A stretch of 64,000 bases of DNA. It comes from Myxococcota bacterium. GTDB taxonomy: Bacteria > Myxococcota_A > UBA9160 > SMWR01. Position 1 is the stretch's first letter, and every line of letters begins with the position of its first letter. The position numbers and the translations under genes were made by a program. The notes beneath the pieces are model-generated. The model was not told the origin of the DNA, did no database searches, and worked only from the letters and a program-made list of their open reading frames with translations. Where the stretch lies: contig JAKVBI010000018.1 in the NCBI GenBank assembly GCA_022447545.1, positions 113,668 to 177,667 of the forward strand. The letters run 5' to 3'. This document shows positions 26,010 to 34,732 of this stretch, piece after piece.

Positions 26010-27173
26010 TCAGAACATGGCATCGGCGACTTCGATGCCCAGCAGAGCCTTTCCGTAGAGTTCGGCGGCGCGTTCGTAATCGTTGATGGCGTGTTGCCGC
26101 GCAGCGTGGAGGTCCCTCCAGAATCGCTGCAGGGTGTTCCCGCGACGCAGGACCTCGCCTCCGCTGGATTCGAAGCACTGGTCGATGGCCTCGATGGCGC
26201 GACTGACCCCGTAGGCCTGGTCGTGGCGCAGCCGTGTGCGCTCCAGAACGCCCAGGCCCCGCCCCGCTTTTACAGCGTCGGTCAGGGATCCGATGTTGCG
26301 TTCGAGTTGAAGCCAGGCGGCATCGACCATCGAATGGGATCGAGCCAGAGAGACCTGGGCGTGGGGTTCTTCGCGCGCTGCCTGGCCGTAGGCGATCTTG
26401 AAACGAGCGGACAGGATCTGCTGATAGGCCTCGAGTCCGCCCTCGGCGATGCCCAGGGCGGCGGCGTAGATGGTGGTGCTGAACACCGAGGCGAAGGGCA
26501 ACCGGTACAGGGCTGCGGGATTGACGGCGTTGCCCGGGCAGTCGCACACCGAGGTGTCGGCGAAGGAAAGCGTGCGGTAGCTGGGGACGAAAGCATCCTC
26601 GACCACGACGTCGTTGGTCCCCGTACCCCGCAGGCCCTCGGCGTGCCACGTATCGATGATCTCGTAGTCGCTTCTCGGCAGCAGAAAGGTGAGCATGTCC
26701 GGCTGCTCGGGTTCGGTAAGGTCGACGGCGCCCAGCAGCACCCAGGGGCAGTGATCCGTTCCGCTAGACCACGGCCAGTGTCCGCTCAGGCGGTATCCGC
26801 CTTCCACCCGCGTGACCTGACCCACCGGTGCGTAGGTGGAGGCGATCAGCGTCGAGTCGTCGTCGCCCCAGACCTCCGCTTGCGCTTGTTCGGGGAACAG
26901 TGCCACGTGCCAAGGGTGGACACCCAGGATCCCGTACACCCAGGCCGTGGAGCCGCAGCGCCGGCCGATGGCCCGGGCCGCGCGGTAGAGGGTGAGGGGG
27001 TCGAGTTCCGAGCCGCCCCAGCGCGCGGGTTGTAGGGCCTTCATCAGACCGCTGTCCCGAAGTTCCTGGATGGTGGCGTCGGGGATCCGCCGCAACGCTT
27101 CGGTTTCCTCGGCTCTCTCCCCGATGGCGGGCAGCAGTTCATCCAGGCGTTTCAGAAATTCGTCTTCGACCAT
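26010..27173 (-). CDS. Flavin-dependent monooxygenase (HsaA-like, acyl-CoA dehydrogenase fold)
   Basis: Group D FMNH2/FADH2-using hydroxylase, 387 residues, similar to HsaA, which hydroxylates a phenol to a catechol before ring cleavage. Markers are GYRLSGHWPWSSGTDHCPWV (the SG-x-DH-x-W segment), GLRGTGTNDVVVEDAFVP, and FWRDLHAARQHAIND near the C-terminus. The start is placed at ATG 27173 (MVEDEFLKRLDELLP); the in-frame extension upstream has no similarity. Such enzymes need a separate flavin reductase (HsaB), which is absent here. It lies 10 bases after the extradiol dioxygenase. Confidence 0.85.
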   Translation of the reverse strand: MVEDEFLKRLDELLPAIGERAEETEALRRIPDATIQELRDSGLMKALQPARWGGSELDPLTLYRAARAIGRRCGSTAWVYGILGVHPWHVALFPEQAQAEVWGDDDSTLIASTYAPVGQVTRVEGGYRLSGHWPWSSGTDHCPWVLLGAVDLTEPEQPDMLTFLLPRSDYEIIDTWHAEGLRGTGTNDVVVEDAFVPSYRTLSFADTSVCDCPGNAVNPAALYRLPFASVFSTTIYAAALGIAEGGLEAYQQILSARFKIAYGQAAREEPHAQVSLARSHSMVDAAWLQLERNIGSLTDAVKAGRGLGVLERTRLRHDQAYGVSRAIEAIDQCFESSGGEVLRRGNTLQRFWRDLHAARQHAINDYERAAELYGKALLGIEVADAMF

Positions 27174-27183
27174 GAGTTGGGAA

Positions 27184-28050
27184 CTACCCCGCGTTCCAGT
27201 GGTGTCCCCAGAAGCTCGGCGCTGTGATCTCACCGGTGGTCCAGGTGGCGTCATCCACGAGGATTCCACCGCAACCGAATTCCACGTCGAAGCCACTGGG
27301 TGAACGCACATAGAAGGAGGTCATCTGGTCGTTGGTGTGACGTCCGAGGGTCGAACTCAGGTGGAGATCCGCCCCCTGGACCCGGTCGAGTGCGTAGCCG
27401 ACATCGTCGAGGGTTTTGGCTTCCGCCATGAAATGGAAGAGCCCGTTCGGGGATTCGGCACTCATCAGAGCCAGGCTGTGGTGGCGGGCGTTGCAATGGA
27501 GAAACGTGATGGTCATGGGTCCCATCTGCATGAAATCGCTTCGACGGAATCCGAGAACTTCGGTGTAGAAGGCCAGGCATTCGTCGTAGGCGGGAGCTGG
27601 GATCACAATGTGGCCCATGCCGAGATCCCCGGTCACGAAGCCCGAAGTGGCGGCGGGAGAGACAAAGGGCGTGTGCTCGTAGATGCTTCCGTGGAAGATC
27701 TCGAGTGTGTTGCCCGACGGGTCTTGTAGACGCACCAGATCGTGGACGCGGCGGCGATCACATTGGTCGGCGGTCCCTCGCTCGAGGCCAACGCCCGCAG
27801 CTTCCAACTCGGCGCAGGCCTGCTCGAAGTCGTCGGGCCCCGACACCTGCCAGCCCGCGCAGCTGAAACGGTCGGCGTCGCTGGTTTCGACCACCACTCG
27901 GTAGGGGCGCTCGTCCATGCGGAGGTACAGGGCCTCGTCGCTCGAGAGCAGCGGGTTCCTCATCAGCCCCAGGACCTCGCACGCAAAGCGCTCCCAGGCG
28001 CCGAGATCACTGGATGCAATTGCTAAGTAGCCGAGGCCTCGGATGTCCAT
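27184..28050 (-). CDS. Extradiol ring-cleavage dioxygenase (HsaC/BphC-like)
   Basis: Type I (vicinal oxygen chelate) extradiol dioxygenase, 288 residues in two repeated modules. By position match to BphC, iron ligands are His147 (GMGHIVIP), His206 (GLFHFMAEA) and Glu257 (DVEFG). The catalytic residues are His191 (NARHHSLALM) and Tyr247 (SFYVRSPSGFDVEFG), the same spacing as His146/His210/Glu260/His195/Tyr250. It cleaves a catechol next to the hydroxyls. First gene of the operon. A -10-like hexamer lies 9 bases before the ATG with no ribosome site, and a palindrome sits just upstream. Confidence 0.9.
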   Translation of the reverse strand: MDIRGLGYLAIASSDLGAWERFACEVLGLMRNPLLSSDEALYLRMDERPYRVVVETSDADRFSCAGWQVSGPDDFEQACAELEAAGVGLERGTADQCDRRRVHDLVRLQDPSGNTLEIFHGSIYEHTPFVSPAATSGFVTGDLGMGHIVIPAPAYDECLAFYTEVLGFRRSDFMQMGPMTITFLHCNARHHSLALMSAESPNGLFHFMAEAKTLDDVGYALDRVQGADLHLSSTLGRHTNDQMTSFYVRSPSGFDVEFGCGGILVDDATWTTGEITAPSFWGHHWNAG

Positions 28051-28059
28051 GGTGGTCTC

Positions 28060-28089
28060 AGCATACCCGTGTGCTCATCCCGTGGGTAA
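28060..28089 (-). promoter_or_regulatory. Promoter of meta-cleavage operon
   Basis: On the minus strand TTACCC (28089-28084) and TATGCT (28065-28060) are separated by 18 bases. The TATGCT ends 9 bases before the ATG at 28050, so the message would start at or next to the start codon. No Shine-Dalgarno sequence is seen. Confidence 0.45.
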
Positions 28090-28120
28090 TCGATCCGCCC
28101 AGTCGAGTGGCCGATCGATT
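28088..28120. promoter_or_regulatory. Interrupted palindrome, candidate operator
   Basis: Arms 28088-28099 (AATCGATCCGCC) and 28109-28120 (GGCCGATCGATT) match as an inverted repeat at 11 of 12 positions around a 9-base centre. The left arm touches the -35-like hexamer of the meta-cleavage operon, a place typical for a regulator site. Read on the plus strand it is followed by a run of six T (28125-28130), so it could also stop antisense transcription. Confidence 0.45.
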
Positions 28121-28129
28121 CGTCTTTTT

Positions 28130-29266
28130 TCAGCGCGGTGTTTCGAGGGTTTGGGGCAATTTGTAGAGGTCCACCATGTTGCCGGCACAGATCTGATAGC
28201 GCTCGTCGGCCGGGACGTTCTCCATCATCTCGAGAGCGATCTTGCGGCTGTAGGGCCAATCGCAGCCGTGGTGGGGGTAGTCGGTCGACCAGGCCATGTT
28301 GCGCACTCCCACGGCATGGCGGTTTTTTACACCGTGCCGGTCCTGGATGAAGGTGCAAGTGAAGTGCTTGTGGAAGTAGTAGCTCGGTACCTCGCGGATG
28401 CTTACGCCCGTATGCGTTCGGTTGCGCCAGTAGAAGTTGTCCACCTGCTCGAGGACGCCAGGCACCCAACCCACCTCGGTCTCTACCCCGACCACCTGCA
28501 GGCCCGGGACGCGGTCGAATAGGCCCGACATGATCATCTCGCACATCAGGGGCGGGAAGGCGAGGGTGCCCGCCAGCGCCATTCCGGCGATGCCCGCGGC
28601 GCCTTCGGTGGGGGGTTTCACGTCGCGCTTGCGGTGAATCAGGATGTGGATGCTCACGGGCATATCCAGCTCCGCGGCGGCGGTGAAGAATTCATCGTCG
28701 GCTTCTGAAAGATCGTCCTCGCCCGACGGCCAGGCAGAGATGATCACACCGCGTGCGCCTTTTGCCTTGCAGCGACGCATTTCTGCAATGGCTTCTTGGA
28801 CGCCGAGATTCGGCATCTGGGCCAGGGCAAACAGGCGCTCCGGATCCGCGGAGCAGAATTCATCGTTCATGTAGTCGTTGTAGGCGGCGACTCCGGCCCG
28901 ATGGAATTCTTTGTCCTCGTTCCCCATGAAGTACCACATGGTGCGCTGGCTGGGGTAGATGAACTCGGCGTCGATGCCGTCGAAGTCCATGTCCTCCAGT
29001 CGTGCGTTGCCCTCCCAGCAACCCTTGCGAACGTCGTCGTAGGTGTAGCCCGCCCACTTCATGTCCTCGAAGCGCATACCCGGAGTTGCCACCAGGCCGA
29101 TCTTCATGGGGGGGACATCGGGTTGGAGCTGCCAGGCGTCGCCTCCCTCCTCATCCTTGACCAGCTTCGGGGCCCGGTCCAGAAATTCTGAGGGAAGCCA
29201 TTTCTCCCAGATATGGGGCGGCTCTACAACGTGACAGTCGGCGTCAATCATTCTGTACTCAGGCAT
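28130..29266 (-). CDS. Amidohydrolase family (Amidohydro_2) metal-dependent hydrolase
   Basis: TIM-barrel hydrolase or decarboxylase, 378 residues, of the aminocarboxymuconate-semialdehyde decarboxylase type. The N-terminal metal motif is MIDADCHVVEPPHIW, in which the first His of the usual HxH is replaced by Cys (DCH). Then SWPSGEDDLS, the histidine in VSIHILIHRKRDV, and the C-terminal metal aspartate in WSTDYPHHGCDWPYS. A ribosome site AAGGA precedes the ATG. It is upstream of and on the same strand as the meta-cleavage operon, separated by 79 bases with a palindrome. A hydrolytic or decarboxylating step on a ring-derived acid is possible. Confidence 0.82.
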   Translation of the reverse strand: MPEYRMIDADCHVVEPPHIWEKWLPSEFLDRAPKLVKDEEGGDAWQLQPDVPPMKIGLVATPGMRFEDMKWAGYTYDDVRKGCWEGNARLEDMDFDGIDAEFIYPSQRTMWYFMGNEDKEFHRAGVAAYNDYMNDEFCSADPERLFALAQMPNLGVQEAIAEMRRCKAKGARGVIISAWPSGEDDLSEADDEFFTAAAELDMPVSIHILIHRKRDVKPPTEGAAGIAGMALAGTLAFPPLMCEMIMSGLFDRVPGLQVVGVETEVGWVPGVLEQVDNFYWRNRTHTGVSIREVPSYYFHKHFTCTFIQDRHGVKNRHAVGVRNMAWSTDYPHHGCDWPYSRKIALEMMENVPADERYQICAGNMVDLYKLPQTLETPR

Positions 29267-29341
29267 GCTGTTTTCCTTGCGTTTGTCGGTTCGACGTGTT
29301 CGGGGTGCGGAGAATGCTCGGCGGAGCTGCCGACTCTCTCC

Positions 29342-29375
29342 ATCCTACGGGAAAGTGAGTCTGATCGTCTAGAAT
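29342..29375. promoter_or_regulatory. Divergent -10-like elements
   Basis: Between the amidohydrolase and CoA-transferase genes, TAGGAT on the minus strand (29347-29342) and TAGAAT on the plus strand (29370-29375) face apart with 22 bases between. Each is followed by a ribosome site and start codon. No clear -35 partner is seen for either. Confidence 0.3.
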
Positions 29376-29413
29376 ACGAGGCTCGGCAGTTTGGACGAGT
29401 AGGAGACTCGAGC

Positions 29414-30661
29414 ATGCGAGTGGGCGAAACGCGAAACGAACAGAGCGCGCAGTGGGGGAAGCCCCTGGACGGGGTCCGGATTCTGGCCGTGGAGCAGATG
29501 CAGGCCATGCCCTACGCGACCCAACTCATGAGTCACCTGGGTGCAGATGTCATCAAGGTCGAACACCCGGTCCGCGGTGAGTCTGGCCGAGCAGCCAAAC
29601 CCGCCATGATCGATGAGGACGGGCGCGAGGTTGGTGCCACCTACCTGCGCAACAACCTCGGCAAGCGAAGCATTGGGCTGGACCTCAAGGCGGATGCGGG
29701 CCGTGATCTGTTCAAGCGTCTCGTCCCCCACTTCGACATCGTGGCCGAAAACTTCAAAGCTGGAACTCTGGATCGGTTGGGCCTGGGGTATCCGGTGCTG
29801 GCGGAACTCGAGCCGCGAGTGATCCTGCTTTCGATTTCGGGCTTTGGCCAGGACGAGGAAAGTCCCTATCACGCCTGGCCCGCCTATGCGCCCATCCCCG
29901 AGGCCATGGCGGGTTTTTACGAGCAGAACCGCACCGGCGATGATCGACCCCGGCCCGTCATCGCTGGGGCTCTGGGTGACATCGGGTCCGGGATGTTTGC
30001 GGTGATCGGGACGTTGTCGGCCCTTCGCCACCGCGACATCACCGGGCTCGGTCAGCACGTCGACATCGCGATGTACGACGCCATGGTGGCCATGCAGGAC
30101 ATCGGGCCGTTGATGTACTCCATGGGGGTTCCCGAGAACCCGACTGTGGCTGGAATCGGATTGTTCGCGGGGTACCGCGCCAAGGATGGTCACTTCGTGC
30201 TGCACTGCATTCGAGAGGTCCAATTTGCGGCTCTGGCTACTTTGTTGGGGCACCCCGAGTGGATCGATGACCCGCGGTTTGCCGAACGCCAGGGGTGGGC
30301 GAGGCACAACGAAGAGGTCATCCGACCGGCCCTCGAGGAATGGGCCAGTGGTCGCACCAAGCTCGAGGCTTGCCACGAGTTGTGCAGCGCCGGCGTGGCG
30401 GCGGGGCCGAGCAACACCACCCGCGACAATCTGGTAGATGCCCACGTTCAGGCGCGCGGCATGTTGATCGAAGTCCCCCGACCCGATGCCGATGATCCGC
30501 TCCTGCTGGTGGGCAACCCGGTGAAGCTTTCGCGCGTTGCCGAGGGCCCGATCCGGGGCATGCCGCGTCTGGGCGAGCACACGCGCGAGGTACTCAGTGA
30601 GACCCTCGGCCTGGGCGAGGGCGAACTGTCCGAGTTGACGGAACGCGGCGTGATCGCGTAA
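29414..30661 (+). CDS. CaiB/BaiF family (type III) CoA-transferase
   Basis: 415-residue CoA-transferase. LDGVRILAVEQMQAMPYATQ replaces the usual small-residue start, then SHLGADVIKVEHPVRGESGR, NNLGKRSIGLDLKADAG, and the catalytic aspartate in GQHVDIAMYDAMVAMQ. The C-terminus is typical (PRLGEHTREVLSETLGLG). The start is the ATG behind AGGAG at 29401-29405; the reading frame is open upstream but crosses the promoter region. It lies 26 bases before a P450 gene, so the two are probably cotranscribed and may act on the same hydrophobic acid. Confidence 0.88.
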   Translation: MRVGETRNEQSAQWGKPLDGVRILAVEQMQAMPYATQLMSHLGADVIKVEHPVRGESGRAAKPAMIDEDGREVGATYLRNNLGKRSIGLDLKADAGRDLFKRLVPHFDIVAENFKAGTLDRLGLGYPVLAELEPRVILLSISGFGQDEESPYHAWPAYAPIPEAMAGFYEQNRTGDDRPRPVIAGALGDIGSGMFAVIGTLSALRHRDITGLGQHVDIAMYDAMVAMQDIGPLMYSMGVPENPTVAGIGLFAGYRAKDGHFVLHCIREVQFAALATLLGHPEWIDDPRFAERQGWARHNEEVIRPALEEWASGRTKLEACHELCSAGVAAGPSNTTRDNLVDAHVQARGMLIEVPRPDADDPLLLVGNPVKLSRVAEGPIRGMPRLGEHTREVLSETLGLGEGELSELTERGVIA

Positions 30662-30687
30662 CCGTTCTTTCACGGAGGAAACCTTCC

Positions 30688-31869
30688 ATGCTCCAGTACT
30701 CTCCGTTCTCTCCAGAGGCCAAAGCGGATCCCCATTCCATGTATCGGCGTCTTCGCGCCGAGGCACCGGTCTATTACGTGGAGGAGTACGACGCCTGGGC
30801 GCTGTCGACTTTCGAGGACGTGTGGGCCGCTTCCATGGACAACGAGCACTACACGTCGTCGAAGGGTTCGACGGGCGATCAACTGCTGAGCAAGAGTTTG
30901 CCCGCCGTCCCCATGCTCAACGCCATGGATCCCCCCGAGCACACTCGGGTTCGCGCCGTGCTTCGGCCATTCTTTGGGCCTGGGCGCATGCGGAAGCTCG
31001 AGCCACTGATTCAATCCGCCATGGACGAGCTGTTGGACGGTTTGGCAGAGCGCGAGAGCTTCGACGCGGTTCGCGAACTCGGGGATCTGCTGGCGGGACG
31101 CGTCGGTGCGTTGGCTGCAGGCTTTCCCCTGGAGGATGTGGATCTTTTGATTTCGTTGATTCGGCGCTTTTTCGAGCGTCAGGAGGGCCACGAGGGCATC
31201 ACGCCCGATGGTCTGGCCGCGTTCGAGGAGATGGGTGCGTATTTGCTCGAGTTGGTGGCTGAGCGTCGCGCGAGCCCCACCGATGACGACGACCCCCTCA
31301 ACACCCTCCTTGCTCTGGATCTCGACGGCCGACGCATGAGTGACGAGGAGATCGGTCCCCACTTGTTGCTGCTCGTACTGGGTGGCTTCGAGACACTCCC
31401 CAAGGTCTTCGCTTCAGCGTTGCATCGTTTGTGGGAGCACCCAGATCAACGCGCCCGTTTGGTCGAAGATCCCAGTGGTGTGCCCGACGCCTTCGTCGAG
31501 GCGGTGCGCTACGACATGCCCACCCAGTTTCTCGGGCGCACGGTGGCTCGGGAGGTGCGGGTTCGCGATCAGACTCTGCGTCCCGGCCAGCCCGTCATGT
31601 TCCTTTACGCGTCGGCAAATCGCGACGAGGCCGAGTTCGACCACGCCGATGATTTCGACATCGCCCGCCGGCCCTCGCGCATCCTTTCCTTTGGCCACGG
31701 GCAACACAGTTGCCTTGGAATCCACGTTGCCAAGCTGGAGGGACGGATCGCTTTGGAGGCCCTGCTGTCCCGCATGCGGGACTACGAGGTCGACCTGTCG
31801 GCGTCCGAGCGCTACGTGACCGAGTTCGTACAGGGTTTCTCGAAGCTGGTGGTTCGGCCACGCGGCTGA
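30688..31869 (+). CDS. Cytochrome P450
   Basis: Soluble bacterial class I-type P450, 393 residues. Heme cysteine Cys342 in FGHGQHSCLG, I-helix LLVLGGFETLPK with the conserved Glu-Thr but Gly where Ala-Gly is usual, and the ExxR motif in FVEAVRYDM. GGAGG lies 10 bases before the ATG. No ferredoxin or ferredoxin reductase gene is nearby. Stop codon abuts the convergent stop of the acyl-CoA ligase with no gap. Hydroxylation of a lipid, terpenoid or steroid is plausible, substrate unknown. Confidence 0.9.
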   Translation: MLQYSPFSPEAKADPHSMYRRLRAEAPVYYVEEYDAWALSTFEDVWAASMDNEHYTSSKGSTGDQLLSKSLPAVPMLNAMDPPEHTRVRAVLRPFFGPGRMRKLEPLIQSAMDELLDGLAERESFDAVRELGDLLAGRVGALAAGFPLEDVDLLISLIRRFFERQEGHEGITPDGLAAFEEMGAYLLELVAERRASPTDDDDPLNTLLALDLDGRRMSDEEIGPHLLLLVLGGFETLPKVFASALHRLWEHPDQRARLVEDPSGVPDAFVEAVRYDMPTQFLGRTVAREVRVRDQTLRPGQPVMFLYASANRDEAEFDHADDFDIARRPSRILSFGHGQHSCLGIHVAKLEGRIALEALLSRMRDYEVDLSASERYVTEFVQGFSKLVVRPRG

Positions 31870-33435
31870 TCAGCGTTCGTTGAAGCGCTCGAGCAGCACG
31901 CGGCGCAAGGCCTTGCCCGAAGCGGTGCGCGGCACCTCTTCGACGAACTCGACACCCATCAGGCGCTTGTAGTTGGCCAGCTGTTCCCCGGACCACTCGA
32001 CCAACTCGGATTCGTCCACCTCGATAGTTGCCCGCCGGACCACCGCGGCGTGGGGCACCTGGCCCTTCACGTCGTGGGGGGCGCCGAAGACTGCGCAATC
32101 AGCGACTCCAGGGTGGGAGAGCAGGATGCTTTCGATCTCAGCGGGCGCCACCTGGAAGCCCGAGACCTTGATCATCTCCTTGACGCGATCAGTGAGGTGG
32201 AGCCAGCCGTCTTCCTCCATCCACCCCACGTCGCCGGTGCGGTACCAACCACCGGGCAGGAACGCGTCGGCGTTGGCCTCCTCGGGGAGGTAGCCGAGCA
32301 TCACGTTCGGGCCGCGGACCACGACTTCTCCGCTTTCGCCCGGGGGGACGGGCTCGTGGGTTTCGAGGTCGACGATGCGCATCTCGCAGTCGGGTCCCGG
32401 CAGGCCGGGCGTGTCGAGTCTCCAGCGCTTGGGTTGTTCGACCGGGTTGGCGCTGAGCACCGGGGCTTCGGTGGCCCCGTAGGCGGTGAGCCAGCGCACG
32501 CCCGTGCGTTGGGTGAAGCGGTTGGCGACGTCTTCGGTCACGGGTGTCGCGCACCAGTTGAAGTAGCGAAGGGACGACAGGTCGAAGGACTCGAGGTCTG
32601 GGTGGTCGGCCATGGCCATGGCGACGGGAGCCACGGCGATCCCAATGGTGATGCGGTCTTCCTCGATGTTGCGCAGGACGGTGTCGAGGTCGAAGCGCGA
32701 GAACAAGCGGTGTGCGGCGCCGCTAGCCATACCGGCGGCAACATTTGCGAGACCGAGGATGTGAGAGAGGGGGGTGAAGGTCTGGAGCCGATCACTGGGC
32801 CCCATGCCGAGAGCGATCTTCCACTGCAGGGCACCCGTGCACAGCGAGCGATGGGCGTGGCGCACGGCCTTGGGGAGACCCGTGGTCCCCGAACTCATGC
32901 ACAGGACCGCTTCGTGCGTCTCGGGATCCAGTTCCAGACCGAGGCGCTGACCTGGTTGGGAGGCGATGAGATCCCAGAAGCCCGGGCCCTCGACGCTTCC
33001 GTCCACACAGATCAGCCCTTCGCCCAGGTCGGCTTCCACCGCGACTTCGGCACCCTCGGCTCCGGTGATTGCCATTTTGGGGCCGGTGAGTTCCACGGCG
33101 TGGCGCAGCTCGGCGAGTTTGAGGGCCGAACTGATCAGCACGGCGCTGGCGCCGGCCTTGAGGATTCCAAAGGCGGCAATGATCCACTCGGGTCGGTTGG
33201 AGCAGTAGAGGACGACGCGGTCGCCGGCTCCGATGGAGCGTTCGCGAAGGGCCCGGGCCAGAGAGTTGGAGAGCCCGTCGAGTTCGCGGAAGGTGAAGCG
33301 CTCGTCTTCGTAGAGTAAGGCGATGGCTTCGGGGTACTGGTCGGCGGCGCGCTCCAGCAGGCCGTGGAAGGGGATCTCGGGATAGTGGACCGAGGCGCGC
33401 GGCCGGGGCGGGGTGGATGTCGACCGTTCACTCAT
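31870..33435 (-). CDS. AMP-dependent acyl-CoA synthetase/ligase
   Basis: Adenylate-forming CoA ligase, 521 residues. A3 motif MSSGTTGLPKAVRHAH, A5 TAYGATEAPVL, A7/A8 GGWYRTGDVGWMEEDGWLHL and DRVKEMIKVSGFQVAPAE, and the A10 lysine in PRTASGKALRR. It activates a carboxylic acid to its CoA thioester through an acyl-AMP. The N-terminal domain begins with ERAADQYPEAIALLYEDERF. The ATG overlaps no other gene; the acyl-CoA dehydrogenase gene ends 12 bases upstream, so they form one operon of activation followed by dehydrogenation. Confidence 0.9.
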   Translation of the reverse strand: MSERSTSTPPRPRASVHYPEIPFHGLLERAADQYPEAIALLYEDERFTFRELDGLSNSLARALRERSIGAGDRVVLYCSNRPEWIIAAFGILKAGASAVLISSALKLAELRHAVELTGPKMAITGAEGAEVAVEADLGEGLICVDGSVEGPGFWDLIASQPGQRLGLELDPETHEAVLCMSSGTTGLPKAVRHAHRSLCTGALQWKIALGMGPSDRLQTFTPLSHILGLANVAAGMASGAAHRLFSRFDLDTVLRNIEEDRITIGIAVAPVAMAMADHPDLESFDLSSLRYFNWCATPVTEDVANRFTQRTGVRWLTAYGATEAPVLSANPVEQPKRWRLDTPGLPGPDCEMRIVDLETHEPVPPGESGEVVVRGPNVMLGYLPEEANADAFLPGGWYRTGDVGWMEEDGWLHLTDRVKEMIKVSGFQVAPAEIESILLSHPGVADCAVFGAPHDVKGQVPHAAVVRRATIEVDESELVEWSGEQLANYKRLMGVEFVEEVPRTASGKALRRVLLERFNER

Positions 33436-33447
33436 GGGAGCTTCCCG

Positions 33448-34611
33448 TCAGCGCGGCAGTCTGAGCTGGTTGGCGATGTTGTTCTTCTGTACGGCTGAAG
33501 ATCCCCCGATGATGGGCATGACGAGGACATCCCGCACGTAGCGCTCCATGTCGTATTCCTGCACATAGCCGTAGGCGCCGAGCACGCGTTGGCAGGTCAA
33601 GACGATCTCCACGGCGGTGTCGGATACGAAGAGCTTTGCCATGGACGTTGCCACGCCTGCATCGCGTCCCTCGTCGAGCAGAGCGGCCGCGTGGTAGGTC
33701 ATGACGCGGCAGGCCTCCAGTTGGGTCTTGGCCTCGGAGAGCATGTGGCGAATCGACTGGAGGGTGCAGATGGGCTTGCCGAACTGCACGCGTTCTTGGG
33801 CGTAGTTCCATGCGTCGTCTACGGCCGCGCGCGCGATCCCCAGCGCCATGGCGGCCACCTCGATCTTCTCGACGTCGAGCCCCGGTCCGATCAGTTGCCC
33901 CCAGCCCGCGTTCCAACCCGCTTCGCCCCCCATGATGTTGCGGGCGGGGATGCGCACGTCTTCGAAGGTGACATCGGCGGTTGCCGAGCCCTTGAGGCCC
34001 ATGGCCTTCTGCAGTTCGATGGTGATGCCCGGCGTGTCCGGTGGAATCAACAGAATGGACAGGTTGTCGCGGCGATTGTCGCTGTCCCCGCTGCGGGCCA
34101 CCGTATAGATGTAGTTGGAGAAGGCTGCGCCGGAACAGAAGCGCTTGGAACCGTTGACCACGATTTCATCGCCATCTCGCCGGGCCGTGGTCTTTACGCT
34201 GGAGACGTCAGCACCCACGTCGGGTTCGCTGATCCCGTAGGCGAACATCATCTCCCCGGCGGCCACCTTGGGGAGCAACTCGTTCTTCTGTTCCTCGCTA
34301 CCGACTTCGGCCAGGTTCATTCCCGCGTAGCAGGCCGTCTGGATGTAGGGAGAGCAGATTGCCATGCTGCGACTGGCGAGTTCTTCGATGGTGACCATGG
34401 TGGCGACGACGTCGGGTCCACTGCCCCCGAAGGGCTCCGGAACGGTGAGTCCGGTTACGCCCAAGGCTGCCAGTTTTTCGAAAACGTCCCGAGGGAACTC
34501 GTTGTTCTCGTCCCACTGGCGGGCGAGGGGGCGCGGCATGTGATCTTCGATGAAGCGCCGGAGCGTCTCCCGCAGGATCAGGATGTGCTCAGGCTCCAGA
34601 AGGGGTTGCAT
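33448..34611 (-). CDS. Acyl-CoA dehydrogenase
   Basis: FAD-dependent dehydrogenase, 387 residues, catalysing alpha-beta desaturation of an acyl-CoA. N-terminal helical domain, middle beta domain with FAYGISEPDVGADVSSVKT and GLKGSATADVTFEDVRIP, C-terminal domain with RVQFGKPICTLQSIRHML. The catalytic glutamate of the common YEGT site is missing (PIIGGSSAVQKN). Instead GLDVEKIEVAA places Glu where isovaleryl-CoA dehydrogenase carries its base on helix G. The ATG 34611 follows GAGGAG. Divergent from a crotonase gene and followed by the ligase. Confidence 0.87.
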   Translation of the reverse strand: MQPLLEPEHILILRETLRRFIEDHMPRPLARQWDENNEFPRDVFEKLAALGVTGLTVPEPFGGSGPDVVATMVTIEELASRSMAICSPYIQTACYAGMNLAEVGSEEQKNELLPKVAAGEMMFAYGISEPDVGADVSSVKTTARRDGDEIVVNGSKRFCSGAAFSNYIYTVARSGDSDNRRDNLSILLIPPDTPGITIELQKAMGLKGSATADVTFEDVRIPARNIMGGEAGWNAGWGQLIGPGLDVEKIEVAAMALGIARAAVDDAWNYAQERVQFGKPICTLQSIRHMLSEAKTQLEACRVMTYHAAALLDEGRDAGVATSMAKLFVSDTAVEIVLTCQRVLGAYGYVQEYDMERYVRDVLVMPIIGGSSAVQKNNIANQLRLPR

Positions 34612-34660
34612 GCCATCTCCTCGTTGCAGTCCGCCATGATAACGGGATTCGTGAGTAGTG

Positions 34661-34706
34661 GAGTCCATTCGTCGGTCGGAGTCCATTCCACGAACAGAGT
34701 CCATTC
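34661..34706. repeat. Three 18-bp-spaced direct repeats
   Basis: GAGTCCATTC occurs exactly at 34661, 34679 and 34697, a strict 18-base period. Copies 1 and 3 extend to GAGTCCATTCGTCG. They lie just upstream of the promoter hexamer at 34733 in the divergent region between acyl-CoA dehydrogenase and crotonase genes, so they may be binding sites for a regulator. Confidence 0.6.
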
Positions 34707-34732
34707 GTCGTTCGGCTCGGATTTCGCCGGCG

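Noticed and set aside
32050-33318. 422-codon open frame opposite the acyl-CoA ligase
   Set aside because: Antisense shadow caused by high GC; composition lacks any recognisable fold.
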